From Micromonospora sp. ATCC 39149 (GTDB lineage Bacteria; Actinomycetota; Actinomycetes; Mycobacteriales; Micromonosporaceae): DNA of 64,000 nucleotides. The stretch covers positions 1,746,578-1,810,577 of the forward strand of contig NZ_GG657738.1 of assembly GCF_000158815.1 (NCBI RefSeq), given 5' to 3'. How positions within the stretch are numbered: the stretch's first letter is position 1; every line of letters begins with the position of its first letter. The position numbers and the translations under genes were made by a program. Below, in pieces: positions 28,046-36,721 of the stretch. Under the pieces are notes generated by a model. It was not told the origin of the DNA, made no database searches, and saw nothing but the letters and a program-made list of their open reading frames with translations.

Positions 28046-29704
28046 TCAGGCGGCGGGTTCGGGGGCGGCGTCGGCGCCCCGGGTCGCGCCGGGGGTGACG
28101 CGCGGGTCGCCCTCGTCGGCGAAGTAGTCGTCGCGGGTGGTGCCGTCGGTGCCCTCGGCCACCCGCGCGGCCCGCAGGGCCAGGGTGACCAGGGCGGCGA
28201 CGACGAGGTTCACCAGCACCGCCACGATGCCGACGTAGATCGTCTTCTTCGTGTCGAAGCCGAAGTCGCCCAGCGGGAACGCCGAGCCGCCGAAGTGGGC
28301 GCGTTTCGTCGCCGGGTTGGGGATCTGGTAGAGCATCCACATGCCCAGGCCCATGCCGGCCGCCCAGCCGGCGACCAGCGCGCCCCGGTGGAACCAGCGG
28401 GTGTAGAGGCCCAGCGCCACCGCCGGCAGCGTCTGGAGGATGATCACGCCGCCGATGAGCTGGAGGTCGATGGAGAACTGCGGGTCGAGGAAGACGATGC
28501 AGGCCACCGCGCCGACCTTCACCACCAGCGAGGTGATCTTCGAGACGTTCGCCTCCTGGGCCGGGGTGGCGTCCCGCTTCAGGTACTCCTTGTAGATGTT
28601 GCGGGTGAACAGGTTCGCCGCCGCGATCGACATGATCGCCGCCGGCACCAGCGCGCCGATGCCGATGGCCGCGTACGCGACCCCGGCGAACCAGTCGGGG
28701 AACTGCTGGTCGAACAGCACCGGCACCACCGTGTTGCTGTCCACGCTGCCGGCGCTGGAGCCGGGCAGCGGCTTCACCCCGGCCGCGATGGCCATGAAGC
28801 CGAGCAGCGCGATCAGGCCCAACACCAGGCTGTACGCGGGCAGCGCCGACATGTTCCGCTTGATCACGTCCCGGTTCCGGCTGGCCAGCACGCCGGTGAT
28901 GCTGTGCGGGTAGAGGAACAGCGCCAGCGCCGAGCCGAACGCCAGGGTGACGTACTGGAGCTGGTTGTTGGCGTTGAGCAGGATCCCGTCGTTCGGGTTG
29001 GGCGACGCGGCGAACTTCGCCTCGGCGGCGTCGAAGATCGACCCCCAGCCGCCCAGCTTCTGCGGCAGCCAGAGCACCGCCACCAGGATCACGATGTAGA
29101 TCAGCGTGTCCTTGACGAACGCGATCAGCGCGGGCGCGCGCAGCCCCGACTGGTACGTGTACGCGGCCAGGATCGCGAACGCGATGATGATCGGCAGGTG
29201 CCGGGCCAGCGCGCTCTCGCCGGTCACCCCCATCGTCTTGAGCACCGCCTCGATGCCGACGAGCTGCAACGCGATGTACGGCATGGTGGCGACGATGCCG
29301 GTGATCGCGACGACCAGCGCCAGCACCGGCGAGTCGAACCGGCTGCGGACGAAGTCGGCGGGGGTGACGAAGCCGTGCCGGTGCGAGACCGACCAGAGCC
29401 GGCAGAGCACCAGGAACACCAGCGGGTAGATGACGATCGTGTACGGCACGGCGAAGAACCCGGCCGCGCCGGCCCCGAACATCAGCGCCGGCACCGCCAC
29501 GAACGTGTACGCGGTGTAGAGGTCACCGCCGACGAGGAACCAGGTGATCCAGCCGCCGAAGCTGCGCCCGCCCAGCCCCCACTCGTCGAGGTGGGCCATG
29601 TCCCTCGGGGCCCGCCACCGGGCCGCCACGAAGCCCATGACGCTGACCAGCAGGAACAGCGCCGTGAAAACGATGATCTCCGTCAGGTGGTCGCGCCACA
29701 TCAC
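28046..29704 (-). CDS. Sodium:solute symporter, monocarboxylate permease-like (MctP type)
   Basis: 552 residues, about 13 membrane helices. SSS-family features include FGGWITWFLVGGDLYTAYTF, HGFVTPADFVRSRF and the later VAYAAIGIGALVPAAIMSIAAANL. Together with the adjacent upstream DUF3311 protein this is the pairing typical of MctP-like carriers, which take up lactate, pyruvate or short monocarboxylates with Na+ or H+. The C-terminal ~45 residues are a charged cytoplasmic tail. The DUF3311 gene ends 55 bases upstream; the two form an operon. Confidence 0.88.
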   Translation of the reverse strand: MMWRDHLTEIIVFTALFLLVSVMGFVAARWRAPRDMAHLDEWGLGGRSFGGWITWFLVGGDLYTAYTFVAVPALMFGAGAAGFFAVPYTIVIYPLVFLVLCRLWSVSHRHGFVTPADFVRSRFDSPVLALVVAITGIVATMPYIALQLVGIEAVLKTMGVTGESALARHLPIIIAFAILAAYTYQSGLRAPALIAFVKDTLIYIVILVAVLWLPQKLGGWGSIFDAAEAKFAASPNPNDGILLNANNQLQYVTLAFGSALALFLYPHSITGVLASRNRDVIKRNMSALPAYSLVLGLIALLGFMAIAAGVKPLPGSSAGSVDSNTVVPVLFDQQFPDWFAGVAYAAIGIGALVPAAIMSIAAANLFTRNIYKEYLKRDATPAQEANVSKITSLVVKVGAVACIVFLDPQFSIDLQLIGGVIILQTLPAVALGLYTRWFHRGALVAGWAAGMGLGMWMLYQIPNPATKRAHFGGSAFPLGDFGFDTKKTIYVGIVAVLVNLVVAALVTLALRAARVAEGTDGTTRDDYFADEGDPRVTPGATRGADAAPEPAA

Positions 29705-29759
29705 CGGACCTCCTTCGTTCGCGGCTGCGGGGCTCGCAGGCCCGGCTCACTCCTCGCGC

Positions 29760-30002
29760 TCACCGGTCACCCCGTTTCTTCGTCAGCCGGTAGACGAGCG
29801 TGGTGGTGGCCACGCCGAGCAGGATGTAGGCCAGTTGCAGCCAGTAGAAGCGCGGGAACCCGAGCACGCGCGGCGAGTCGGCGTTGAAGAAGACCGGGAT
29901 CAGCGGCACCACGATCGGGATGAACAGCAACCAGTTCCAGGGGCTGTGGTCCTTCGCCCTGGACGACGCCGAGCCGGGTTCCTCCGGTTCTGATGCGCTC
30001 AT
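29760..30002 (-). CDS. DUF3311 family small membrane protein
   Basis: 80 residues with two membrane helices (WNWLLFIPIVVPLIPVFF and FYWLQLAYILLGVATTTLVY) and a basic C terminus. DUF3311 proteins are encoded immediately before SSS-family symporters and are presumed accessory subunits. The ATG at 30002 (MSASEPEEPG) is preferred over one nine bases upstream. This arrangement supports the assignment of the following gene. Confidence 0.85.
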   Translation of the reverse strand: MSASEPEEPGSASSRAKDHSPWNWLLFIPIVVPLIPVFFNADSPRVLGFPRFYWLQLAYILLGVATTTLVYRLTKKRGDR

Positions 30003-30156
30003 GCGACACACCTCCGGTATTCGTGTCTCCCCATGGACGGCCGGACGTTACGACCCTGTGCCGGGCGTCACGTTCAACCAGCGCCGGGCGGTGCGCCGAG
30101 CGGGCTCCGGGCTGCGCCGAACGGCACACCTGTCGATGTCTCGGGCCCCTCGACGG

Positions 30157-30200
30157 CGCAAAGGGTGGCCGTTCCCGGGGGGAAACGGCCACCCTTTGCG
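30157..30200 (-). terminator. Hairpin after the RNase H/phosphatase gene
   Basis: Perfect 17-bp stem (CGCAAAGGGTGGCCGTT / AACGGCCACCCTTTGCG) with a 10-nt C/G loop, eight bases past the stop on the minus strand. Confidence 0.85.
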
Positions 30201-30207
30201 GGGTGGG

Positions 30208-31440
30208 TCAGAGCGCGGTGAGGTGGGCGGTGTCGTTGACCGAGCGGACCGCGACGCCGCCGTCGGGCCACCGGTCCAGCACCGAGATGCCGGCGGCGTC
30301 GAGGTAGAGCCGGTGCAGGAACGCGTCGTCGGCGGCGAGGGCCTCGCGCAGCACCAGCTTGATCGGCGAGACGTGCGAGACGACCACCACGGTCTCCCCG
30401 GGGTACGCGGCCAGCAGCGCGTCCGTGGCCCGGGCCACCCGGGCGGCGACCTCGGTGAACGACTCACCGTCGGGCGGGGCGACCCGGGTCGAGGCGAGCC
30501 AGGCGTCCAGCTCACCCGGCCAGCCCGCGCGCACCTCGGCGAAGGTGCGCCCCTCCCACGCCCCGAAGTCACACTCGATCAGGTCGTCGGCCGTGCGTAC
30601 CGCGACGGTGTCGCCGAGCGCCCCGGCGATCGCCCGCGCGGTGGCCGTACACCGGGACAGCGGTGAGCTGACCACGGCCACGGCGGCCGGGGCGAGGCCA
30701 GCCACCCGGGCTGCCGTGGCCTGCACCTGGGCCCGGCCCCGCGCGGACAGCGGCACATCGCCGCGGCCGGAGTAGCGACGTTGCTCGGTGAACTCGGTTT
30801 CGCCGTGGCGGACCAGGATCAGCCGGGTCGCCGTGTCGCTGGGGCGCGGCTCCCAGGACGCGGGGGTGGTCGCCGGGTCGGTCCCGGCCCCCCGGGTCGC
30901 GGCGCGGGCGGCGGCCTCCCGGGCGAGGGCCCGGGCGGGCGAGTCCGGGGCGGCCACCGCGCGCGCCGGCTCGGCGGCCCGGGGCGGTACGGCCGCGGCG
31001 CGGGCTGGGCCGGCGGCGGCCGACCCGGTGGCGGCGGCGTCCATCGCGGCGTTGGCGAGGGCATCGGCGTGCCGGTTGCGCTCCCGGGGGATCCACTGGA
31101 AGCGCACCGCCGCGAACCGGTCGACCAGCGCCGCGGCCTGCGCGGCGAGCGGCCGTAGCCCCGGGTGCTTGATCTGCCAGCGACCGCACATCTGCTCGAC
31201 CACCAGCTTGGAGTCCATCCGGGCGTCGACCTCGACCGCGCCCAGCTCGGCGGCGGCCTCCAGGCCGGCGATCAGCCCGCGGTACTCGGCCACGTTGTTG
31301 GTGGCCGTGCCGATCGCCTCGGACCGTTCGGCGAGCACCTCGCCGCTGGCCTGGTCCCGGACCACCGCGCCGTAGCCGGCCGGGCCGGGGTTGCCCCGGG
31401 ACCCGCCGTCGGCCTCGACGACGACCGTGCGCACCGCCAT
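30208..31440 (-). CDS. Bifunctional RNase H / acid phosphatase (histidine phosphatase fusion)
   Basis: 410 residues, orthologous in architecture to mycobacterial Rv2228c. Residues 1-140 are RNase HI: VEADGGSRGNPGPAGYGAV, NVAEYRGLIAGLEAA, ARMDSKLVVEQM and RHADALANAAM supply the four acidic catalytic residues. An Ala/Pro-rich linker leads to a histidine phosphatase domain with LILVRHGETEF and a second catalytic His in VVVSHVSPIK. The enzyme removes RNA from RNA-DNA hybrids; the phosphatase is often described as CobC-like. It follows the zinc-ribbon gene by five bases, forming a three-gene operon with nif3. Confidence 0.92.
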   Translation of the reverse strand: MAVRTVVVEADGGSRGNPGPAGYGAVVRDQASGEVLAERSEAIGTATNNVAEYRGLIAGLEAAAELGAVEVDARMDSKLVVEQMCGRWQIKHPGLRPLAAQAAALVDRFAAVRFQWIPRERNRHADALANAAMDAAATGSAAAGPARAAAVPPRAAEPARAVAAPDSPARALAREAAARAATRGAGTDPATTPASWEPRPSDTATRLILVRHGETEFTEQRRYSGRGDVPLSARGRAQVQATAARVAGLAPAAVAVVSSPLSRCTATARAIAGALGDTVAVRTADDLIECDFGAWEGRTFAEVRAGWPGELDAWLASTRVAPPDGESFTEVAARVARATDALLAAYPGETVVVVSHVSPIKLVLREALAADDAFLHRLYLDAAGISVLDRWPDGGVAVRSVNDTAHLTAL

Positions 31441-31445
31441 CGCGG

Positions 31446-32183
31446 CTACAGCCCCGACTCGGTGGTGCGGACCATGATCCGGCGGCACTCCTCGCAGCGC
31501 ACCACGTCGTCCGGGGCGGCCTTGCGGATGCGGCCCATGTCCGCGCCGTAGAGCTCCAGCCGGCAGCCGCCGCAGCGGGCACCGGTGAGCAGGGCCGCGC
31601 CGAGCCCGGTGTCGGCGCGGATCTTGTCGTACAGGGTGACCAGCTCGGCCGGGAGGTCGCCAGCGAGGGGCTGGCGGGCCTGCCGCTTGAACTCCTCCTC
31701 CTTGGCGATCTCGGCGAGGGCCTCGTCGCGGCGTCGCTCGGCCGCCACCCGCCGCTCGCGCGCGTCGGCCGCCCGTCGCTCGATCCCGTCGAGTACACCC
31801 TGGGCGGTCTCCCGCTGCTCCATCAGCTCCAGCTCGGCGTCCTCCAGGTCGCTCTGCCGGCGGTTGAGCGAGACCAGCTCGTGCTGGAGCGCCTCCAGCT
31901 CCCGGGCCGGGCCGGTGCCGGCTGCCAGCCGCGCCTCGTCCTTGCCCTTGCGGGCCCGGACCTGCTCGACGTCCTTCTCGATGCGGGCGATGTCGCGGTC
32001 CAGGTCGTCGACGGCGACCTGGGCGCGGACCCGCTCGTCCTCCAGCGCGGACAGTTCCCGGGCGAGGGCCTCCAGCTCGGCCCACTCGGGCAGGGTGCGG
32101 CGGCGGTGGGCGAGCTGGGCGAGGGCGGTGTCGATCGCCTGGAGGTCGAGCAGGCGGCGCTGGACCTTCGGGTCAGCCTTCAC
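31446..32183 (-). CDS. Coiled-coil protein with C4-type zinc ribbon
   Basis: 245 residues. Residues ~10-175 form a long antiparallel coiled coil (for example LEALARELSALEDERVRAQV, LEDAELELMEQRETAQG). The C-terminal zinc ribbon has two Cys pairs, ARCGGCRLEL and VRCEECRRIM, ligands for one zinc. This matches the Rv2229c family. Function is not established; conservation between Nif3 and RNase H genes in actinobacteria suggests a nucleic-acid or metal-handling role. Its start overlaps the end of nif3 by 11 bases. Confidence 0.9.
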   Translation of the reverse strand: MKADPKVQRRLLDLQAIDTALAQLAHRRRTLPEWAELEALARELSALEDERVRAQVAVDDLDRDIARIEKDVEQVRARKGKDEARLAAGTGPARELEALQHELVSLNRRQSDLEDAELELMEQRETAQGVLDGIERRAADARERRVAAERRRDEALAEIAKEEEFKRQARQPLAGDLPAELVTLYDKIRADTGLGAALLTGARCGGCRLELYGADMGRIRKAAPDDVVRCEECRRIMVRTTESGL

Positions 32184-33132
32184 GTCGGGGCTCCTTGTCG
32201 TCCGCGGCGGGGGCGGGGTCGGGGTCGGCGGCGGGCGTCGGGGCGCCGCCGGGCGCGGTGCGGGTGGCTGCCGGGCCGGCAGCCGTGGGGGCGGTGGCGT
32301 GCACCGTCCACGGGTCGGTGTCCAGATCGGACACGGTGGTCTCGACGCCCAGCTCGGCCCGCAGGACGGCGGCCAGGTCGTCGAGCCAGGGCCGCTCGGT
32401 CGCCCAGTGGGCGGCGTCCAGCAGGGCGGGCCCGCCGGCGGCGAGGTGTTCGCCGGCGGGATGGTGTCGCAGGTCGGCGGTGAGGTACGCGTCGACGCCG
32501 GCCGCGGTCGCCGCGCGAAGGAAGGCGTCCCCCGAGCCGCCGCTGACCGCGAGGGTACGAACCATACGCCCGGGATCGCCGGCTGCGCGAACGCCCCAGG
32601 CGGTGGCGGGGAGCACGGCGGCCGCGTGCCGGGTCAGCTCGGCGAGGGTCATCGGCCGGGGCAACTCGCCGATCCGACCGATTCCCCGCCCGGCGCCGGC
32701 CGCCGGCGACCCGGGAGCCGGGGGGTGCAGCGGGCGCAGCCCGGTCAGCCCGAAGCGGGCCGCGAGGGCGTCGGAGACGCCGGGGGCGGCCACGTCGGCG
32801 TTGGTGTGCGCGACGTACAGCGCCACGTCGGCCTTGATCAGGTCGTGGACGATACGCCCCTTGTACGTCGTCGGCGCGACCGAGGAGACCCCGCGCAACA
32901 GCAGCGGGTGATGGGCCACGATCATGTCGGCACCGGCGGCGAGCGCCTCGGCGACCGTCTCGGGGACCACGTCGACCACGCAGGCCACCCGGCGCACTCC
33001 GGCGGTGGGCTCGCCGAGCACCAGCCCGACGCGGTCCCAGTCCTCGGCCCAGGCCGTCGGATAGCGCTGCGCAAGCCCCGCCACCACGTCGGCCACGGTC
33101 GTCGGCGGCGGCGGGTTCGCGGTTGTGCTCAC
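32173..33132 (-). CDS. Nif3-like dinuclear metal centre protein
   Basis: 319 residues. Metal-site motifs of the NIF3/DUF34 family are present: WDRVGLVLGEP, MIVAHHPLLLRGVSSV, YVAHTNADVAAPGVSDALA, and late in the protein TADLRHHPAGEHLA. These proteins form toroidal hexamers with two metals per subunit; the activity is uncertain (cyclohydrolase-like or metal insertion). The C-terminal ~40 residues form a Pro/Ala-rich tail not typical of the family. GTG 33132 is chosen because the upstream ATG frame runs through an intergenic repeat. It is first in the operon with the zinc-ribbon and RNase H genes. Confidence 0.88.
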   Translation of the reverse strand: MSTTANPPPPTTVADVVAGLAQRYPTAWAEDWDRVGLVLGEPTAGVRRVACVVDVVPETVAEALAAGADMIVAHHPLLLRGVSSVAPTTYKGRIVHDLIKADVALYVAHTNADVAAPGVSDALAARFGLTGLRPLHPPAPGSPAAGAGRGIGRIGELPRPMTLAELTRHAAAVLPATAWGVRAAGDPGRMVRTLAVSGGSGDAFLRAATAAGVDAYLTADLRHHPAGEHLAAGGPALLDAAHWATERPWLDDLAAVLRAELGVETTVSDLDTDPWTVHATAPTAAGPAATRTAPGGAPTPAADPDPAPAADDKEPRREG

Positions 33133-33180
33133 GGGGGGCCAGCTTACCGGCGCTGGCCGTCCGCCACGGCGTCGGCGGTG

Positions 33181-33229
33181 GGAAGGGGCCCCCGGACTGA
33201 CGGAATCCGCTGACAAGGGGCCCCTGCTT
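33181..33229. repeat. Double-palindrome intergenic repeat, divergent copy
   Basis: GGAAGGGGCCCCCGG, a 15-nt spacer, then TGACAAGGGGCCCCTGCTT. The layout (GGAAGGG-core, spacer, ACAAGGGGCCCCTG) parallels the reverse strand of the copy at 57641, but the spacer has diverged. It lies between the nif3 and flavoprotein genes. Confidence 0.55.
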
Positions 33230-33303
33230 CTCGGCTCTCTCGACTCGGGCTTCCCCGGCTCGGGTTTTCCCGGCTCCGGGCTGATCGGCTCGGGCTGTTC
33301 GGC

Positions 33304-33906
33304 TCAGGCGGCGGGGGTGGCCGCGCAACGCAGGCCGTTCAGGGCCGCCAGGACGGCGGCCCAGGGGAACGCGTGCAGGTGGTGCTCGCCGGAGCCGGGC
33401 GGGTGCAGCGGGACGACGTGGTCGCCGAAGAGCACGTCCACCCCCCACTCGGCCAGCCGGGCCAGGCTGGCCCGGAAGGCCGGATGCCTGGCCATGGCTT
33501 CGTTGGTGAACGGCACCGCCGCGATCGGCACCCCCTTGCCCTGTCCCTCGACGAGCAGGCCGAGGGCGAGGGTGTCGGTGATGCCGGCCGCCCATTTGTT
33601 GACCGTGTTGGACGTCGCCGGGCAGACGATCATCGCGTCGGCCGGGGGCAGCACGTCCGGGTCGCCTGGATTCTTGTAGCGGCTGCGGACCGGATGACCG
33701 GTCTGGCGGGCCAGCGCCGGCCGGTCGACGAACTTCTCGCCGTCCGGCGTGGTGACCACGCACACGTCCCAGCCGTCCTGCTGGGCCAGTTCCACGAGCC
33801 GGCCGACGTGGCCGGCCAGCGGCGACCCGCAGGCGATGACGTAGAGCACCTCGCGGCGCTCGCTGCCGCGGCGCAGATCGGTCGTCCCGACCCCCACCGC
33901 GCTCAT
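33304..33906 (-). CDS. Flavoprotein of the phosphopantothenoylcysteine decarboxylase fold
   Basis: 200 residues. FMN-binding elements of the HFCD family are visible: VLYVIACGSPLAGHVGRLVE at the start, ADAMIVCPATSNTVNKWAAGITDTLA in two adjacent blocks, and VPIAAVPFTNEAMARHPAF. Housekeeping CoaC is normally fused to CoaB; this stand-alone copy is therefore more likely a specialised decarboxylase or a regulatory flavoprotein. Its ATG overlaps the stop of the upstream XRE/TPR regulator (ATGA), so the pair is translationally coupled. Substrate unknown. Confidence 0.82.
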   Translation of the reverse strand: MSAVGVGTTDLRRGSERREVLYVIACGSPLAGHVGRLVELAQQDGWDVCVVTTPDGEKFVDRPALARQTGHPVRSRYKNPGDPDVLPPADAMIVCPATSNTVNKWAAGITDTLALGLLVEGQGKGVPIAAVPFTNEAMARHPAFRASLARLAEWGVDVLFGDHVVPLHPPGSGEHHLHAFPWAAVLAALNGLRCAATPAA

Positions 33907-35129
33907 ACTCCCACTCCCATCTGCTCAGCCAACTCCGCGATCGGCGAAGGCGGCGCACCCCGTGTGCGACGCAGGACGTCCGACATCACCTCGTGGGCGA
34001 TCGGGCGGCAGCGGATCTCCGAGGGGGCGAGCCGGTCGCCGCGTAGCAGCATCTCCCCGGCGCTGGCCACGTCGCCGATCTGGGCGAGGCCCCGGGCCAG
34101 GTCGAGCAGGTGGTGGGCCCGACGCTCGGGCAGCAGGGCGTTGAACGCGGGCTCGGTGATGCGCTGGTGGTGGATCTCCACTGCCCGCCCCCCGTCGCCC
34201 AGTTCCACCGCGGCGGCGGCCCGGTGCAGCTCCACGTTCGTCGGGCCGAACGAGGTCCAGTAGTGGTTCTGGTCGCTGCCGAGCTGCAGGGCCGCCTCGT
34301 AAGCGCCGTTGATCAGGTCGTCGACGGTGGCGGAGTCGCCGAGCCGGGCGGCGGCCATCGCGCCCTGGAGCAGCAGCATGCCGTAGACGGAAAGTCGTTG
34401 CGGGTCGTCGTTGCTCCCGCCGAGGGCCAGCCGGTTGGCGATGGTGAGGTTGAGCTCCAGCGCGGGCAGGGGCCGGCCCATCGCGGCCATCGCGTTGCTC
34501 ACCCGGGCGGTGGCGATGCCGGCCAGTAGCTGGTCGTCGGCCCGCTGGGCGACGGCCATCGACCGGTCGGCGGCCAGCCAGGCCAGGTCGCACTCGCCGA
34601 GCTTGCGCAGCACCGAGGAGGCGATCTGGTACACCTGGCCGAGCAGGTTGGCCGCCTCTAGGGCACGGTCGCCGTCGTGGCCGGCGTCGGCGGCCTGGGC
34701 GTCGCGCAGCAGCTTCGGTAGCGCCCGGGTCAGCATCCCGTAACGGCCGTACTGGTAGGTGAGCCAGGCGTGGTTGACCGCCTTGCGCATGTCCGCCAGC
34801 GGCGGCGGGTACGGGGCCGCGTCGAAGTAGGCGCTCATCGAGTCGTACCGCTCCAGGGCGGCCCGGATCTCCTGGACCTCGACCTGGTCGATGCAGTTGA
34901 GCGCGTCGGTGCGCCGCTCCGGGTCCTTGCCGAGCAGCAGTTGCACGTCGACCTGGAGGATGTAGGCGATCTCGTAGAGGACCGAGAACTTGTCCAGCCT
35001 GCGCACCCCGCGCTCCACCTTGTCCACCCAGCTCTTGGACTTGCCGAGCCGGTCGGCGAAGACCTGTTGGGACAGTTTGCGCCGCCCGCGCCAGTAGGCC
35101 ACCCGCCGGCCAATGGGCAATTCGTCCAT
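33903..35129 (-). CDS. XRE-type transcriptional regulator with TPR-like C-terminal domain
   Basis: 408 residues. The N-terminal helix-turn-helix covers about residues 8-62 (RRVAYWRGRRKLSQQVFADR, then SKSWVDKVERGVRRLD). The remaining ~330 residues are helical and TPR-like, a layout common in actinobacterial regulators that sense a ligand or peptide. It is closely similar in the HTH region to the product of 49804-51033. It is co-translated with the flavoprotein gene and divergent from the primase-fold gene; a perfect 13-bp palindrome lies between. ATG 35129 is preferred over one 27 bases upstream. Confidence 0.88.
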   Translation of the reverse strand: MDELPIGRRVAYWRGRRKLSQQVFADRLGKSKSWVDKVERGVRRLDKFSVLYEIAYILQVDVQLLLGKDPERRTDALNCIDQVEVQEIRAALERYDSMSAYFDAAPYPPPLADMRKAVNHAWLTYQYGRYGMLTRALPKLLRDAQAADAGHDGDRALEAANLLGQVYQIASSVLRKLGECDLAWLAADRSMAVAQRADDQLLAGIATARVSNAMAAMGRPLPALELNLTIANRLALGGSNDDPQRLSVYGMLLLQGAMAAARLGDSATVDDLINGAYEAALQLGSDQNHYWTSFGPTNVELHRAAAAVELGDGGRAVEIHHQRITEPAFNALLPERRAHHLLDLARGLAQIGDVASAGEMLLRGDRLAPSEIRCRPIAHEVMSDVLRRTRGAPPSPIAELAEQMGVGV

Positions 35130-35262
35130 CTTTCCGTCCCCCCTGCCGGTATCCAATCGGCCACCGGCGGCAGCCCGCAGGCGGCGTGAATCCGCTCGTC
35201 CTCAGGTTTTCGCTGGTCGCACAGCCAGTACGTCGGCCGCACGGGTGGTCCTCGTAGCTTTC

Positions 35263-35275
35263 GTGCAAGTTGCAC
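35263..35275. promoter_or_regulatory. Candidate operator palindrome GTGCAAGTTGCAC
   Basis: Perfect 13-bp palindrome (GTGCAA-G-TTGCAC) in the divergent interval between the XRE/TPR regulator and the primase-fold gene, 134 bases from the former and 99 from the latter. Its dimeric symmetry suits an HTH regulator; the binding protein is inferred. Confidence 0.45.
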
Positions 35276-35373
35276 CAGCCGTTTCGTCAGTCAACGACGA
35301 CGGTCTACGGCAGTGACGGCGCTCGACAGGGGACCTGGCACCTAGCGGTGGCGGGCGGAGGGAGTACGGACGA

Positions 35374-36045
35374 ATGTGGGGGAACGTCGGCCCGCGGGTC
35401 GCACAGCTGTCGCCGCTGGAACGGGTCCGGCTACGCCGGGTCGCCGTCCGTTACGCCGCGCACGGCTGGGAGGTGACCCCCGGCGCGTGCCTGGCACGCA
35501 GTCGCTTCGTGTGCGGCCGGGCCGGTTGCCCCACCATCGGCTGCCACCCCGCCCTCCAGGAGTGGGAGCGGGCCGCGACCACCGACCCGGCCCGGGTGGC
35601 GACCTGGTGGCGCAGCCGGCCGCACGGCGTGCTGCTGCCCACCGGGCGGGCGTTCGACGTCCTCGAGGTGCCGGCCCACCTCGGGCGGCACGTGCTCGAC
35701 TCGGTCGGGACGCACCCGGCCGGCGCCGGGGTCCGGGGGCCGGTGGTGGTGACCCCGACCGGGCGCTGGATGTTCCTGGTTCGCCCGGGCGACCCGCTCC
35801 GCCCCGAGCTGGAGCACTGCTTCCACGTGGTCCGGCACGGCGTCGGCTCGTGGATCGCCGCACCGCCGACCCGGCTGCCGGAGGGCGCGGTCCGCTGGGC
35901 GGTCGCCCCGGAACAGGCACGCTGGCAGCTTCCGGACTCCTACCTGGTGCAGAACGTGCTGGTCGACGCCCTGCGGGCCACCGGCGTCTCGCTCCCGGCC
36001 GAGCTGCTCCCCGGCCACCTGCCGCTGCCCAGGCGCGGCTGGTGA
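35374..36045 (+). CDS. Small primase-polymerase (PrimPol) fold protein, probably degenerate
   Basis: 223 residues. The arrangement VRYAAHGWEVTPG, WERAATTDPARVATWW and GVLLPTGRAFDVLEVP follows the N-terminal bifunctional primase/polymerase domain. However, active PrimPols carry a D-x-D-type pair, whereas here the place reads FDVLEVP, so catalysis is doubtful. A Cys cluster near residues 40-58 (CLARSRFVCGRAGCPTIGCH) may bind zinc. Ribosome site GGAGGG precedes ATG 35374. No helicase or replication gene is adjacent, so a regulatory or sensing role beside the divergent XRE regulator is more likely than replication. Confidence 0.7.
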   Translation: MWGNVGPRVAQLSPLERVRLRRVAVRYAAHGWEVTPGACLARSRFVCGRAGCPTIGCHPALQEWERAATTDPARVATWWRSRPHGVLLPTGRAFDVLEVPAHLGRHVLDSVGTHPAGAGVRGPVVVTPTGRWMFLVRPGDPLRPELEHCFHVVRHGVGSWIAAPPTRLPEGAVRWAVAPEQARWQLPDSYLVQNVLVDALRATGVSLPAELLPGHLPLPRRGW

Positions 36046-36721
36046 GCGCCGCTGTCGGGCAGCGGACGCCGGTTGGGCAGCGTCCCGGCCGCTGCGGGCG
36101 TCGTTGACCTGGGCGAGGGCGCGACACCGCGCCGATCGGGGGTCTGATGTCCAGGGATGACGCGGCGCGCCGACCCGACGGGGCGGAACCGCCGCCGCCG
36201 CACCACCGCTGGCCGCTGCGCTGGCCACCCACCCGTCCACCCGGCTCGCGCCCGGGCCGCCCCCGCCCGACGGGCTCCCGCCCGGCCGGCACCCGCCGTC
36301 CCACCCCCTGACCCTGCCCCGGGGGTGGGACGGGTGCGGCGACTGTTGCCTGAGGGGTTGCCCCGGGAGGCAACGACCGGGTGCAGGGCTTCAAGGCGCG
36401 GTGGACGGGTCGGGAACGGCACTTGAGACGGCGCCCAACGCCGTTGTCCCGAGGTCCGGTTCGGGCACTGCCGCCGCCGGCGTCCGGAGCAGGGCGGACA
36501 CGCACCGGGCGGGCCCCGGCGCGATGTTTCGCCCCGTCCTGCGGCGGCTGACGTCGTTCAACGGCACAGGGGAACTTGAGACGCGAACGAGCGGGCTTCA
36601 GGCGCCCGGCGGCGGCCCGTCGGAGGCCGTCCGTCGAAAGTAGCAGCAGCAGGAGCGCGTGAGCCGCCGCCGCAGCGGGTATGCCGCCGAACCGCTGAAC
36701 GCGTGAGGGGAAGGCACCGCC
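36046..36721. other. Long interval without a supported gene
   Basis: About 676 bases with no reading frame that has family similarity, good codon bias and a ribosome site together. It contains one strong inverted repeat (36290-36337). The segment around 36420-36640 has slightly lower GC. It could hold a small RNA or 5' sequence of the DUF3040 gene. Confidence 0.5.
36290..36337. terminator. Stem-loop in the long intergenic interval
   Basis: TCCCACCCCC pairs with GGGGGTGGGA, extended by CACCCG/CGGGTG after a 3-nt bulge. It could end the primase-fold transcript, although 245 bases after its stop. Confidence 0.45.

Noticed and set aside
28040..29887. Plus-strand open frame of about 615 codons opposite the sodium:solute symporter
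   Set aside because: Shadow of a well-supported membrane protein; its product is His/Gln/Arg-rich with no family.
33237..33303. Short run of GGCTCGGG-like units resembling a tandem repeat
   Set aside because: Units differ in length and sequence and the run is only about 65 bases; treated as GC-rich intergenic sequence.
33304..35129. Regulator/flavoprotein overlap as a toxin-antitoxin pair
   Set aside because: Both proteins are too large and the flavoprotein has a CoaC-type cofactor fold rather than a toxin fold.
35374..36045. Primase-fold gene as evidence of an integrated plasmid or prophage
   Set aside because: No integrase, att site, helicase, replication or transfer genes are nearby and base composition does not change.
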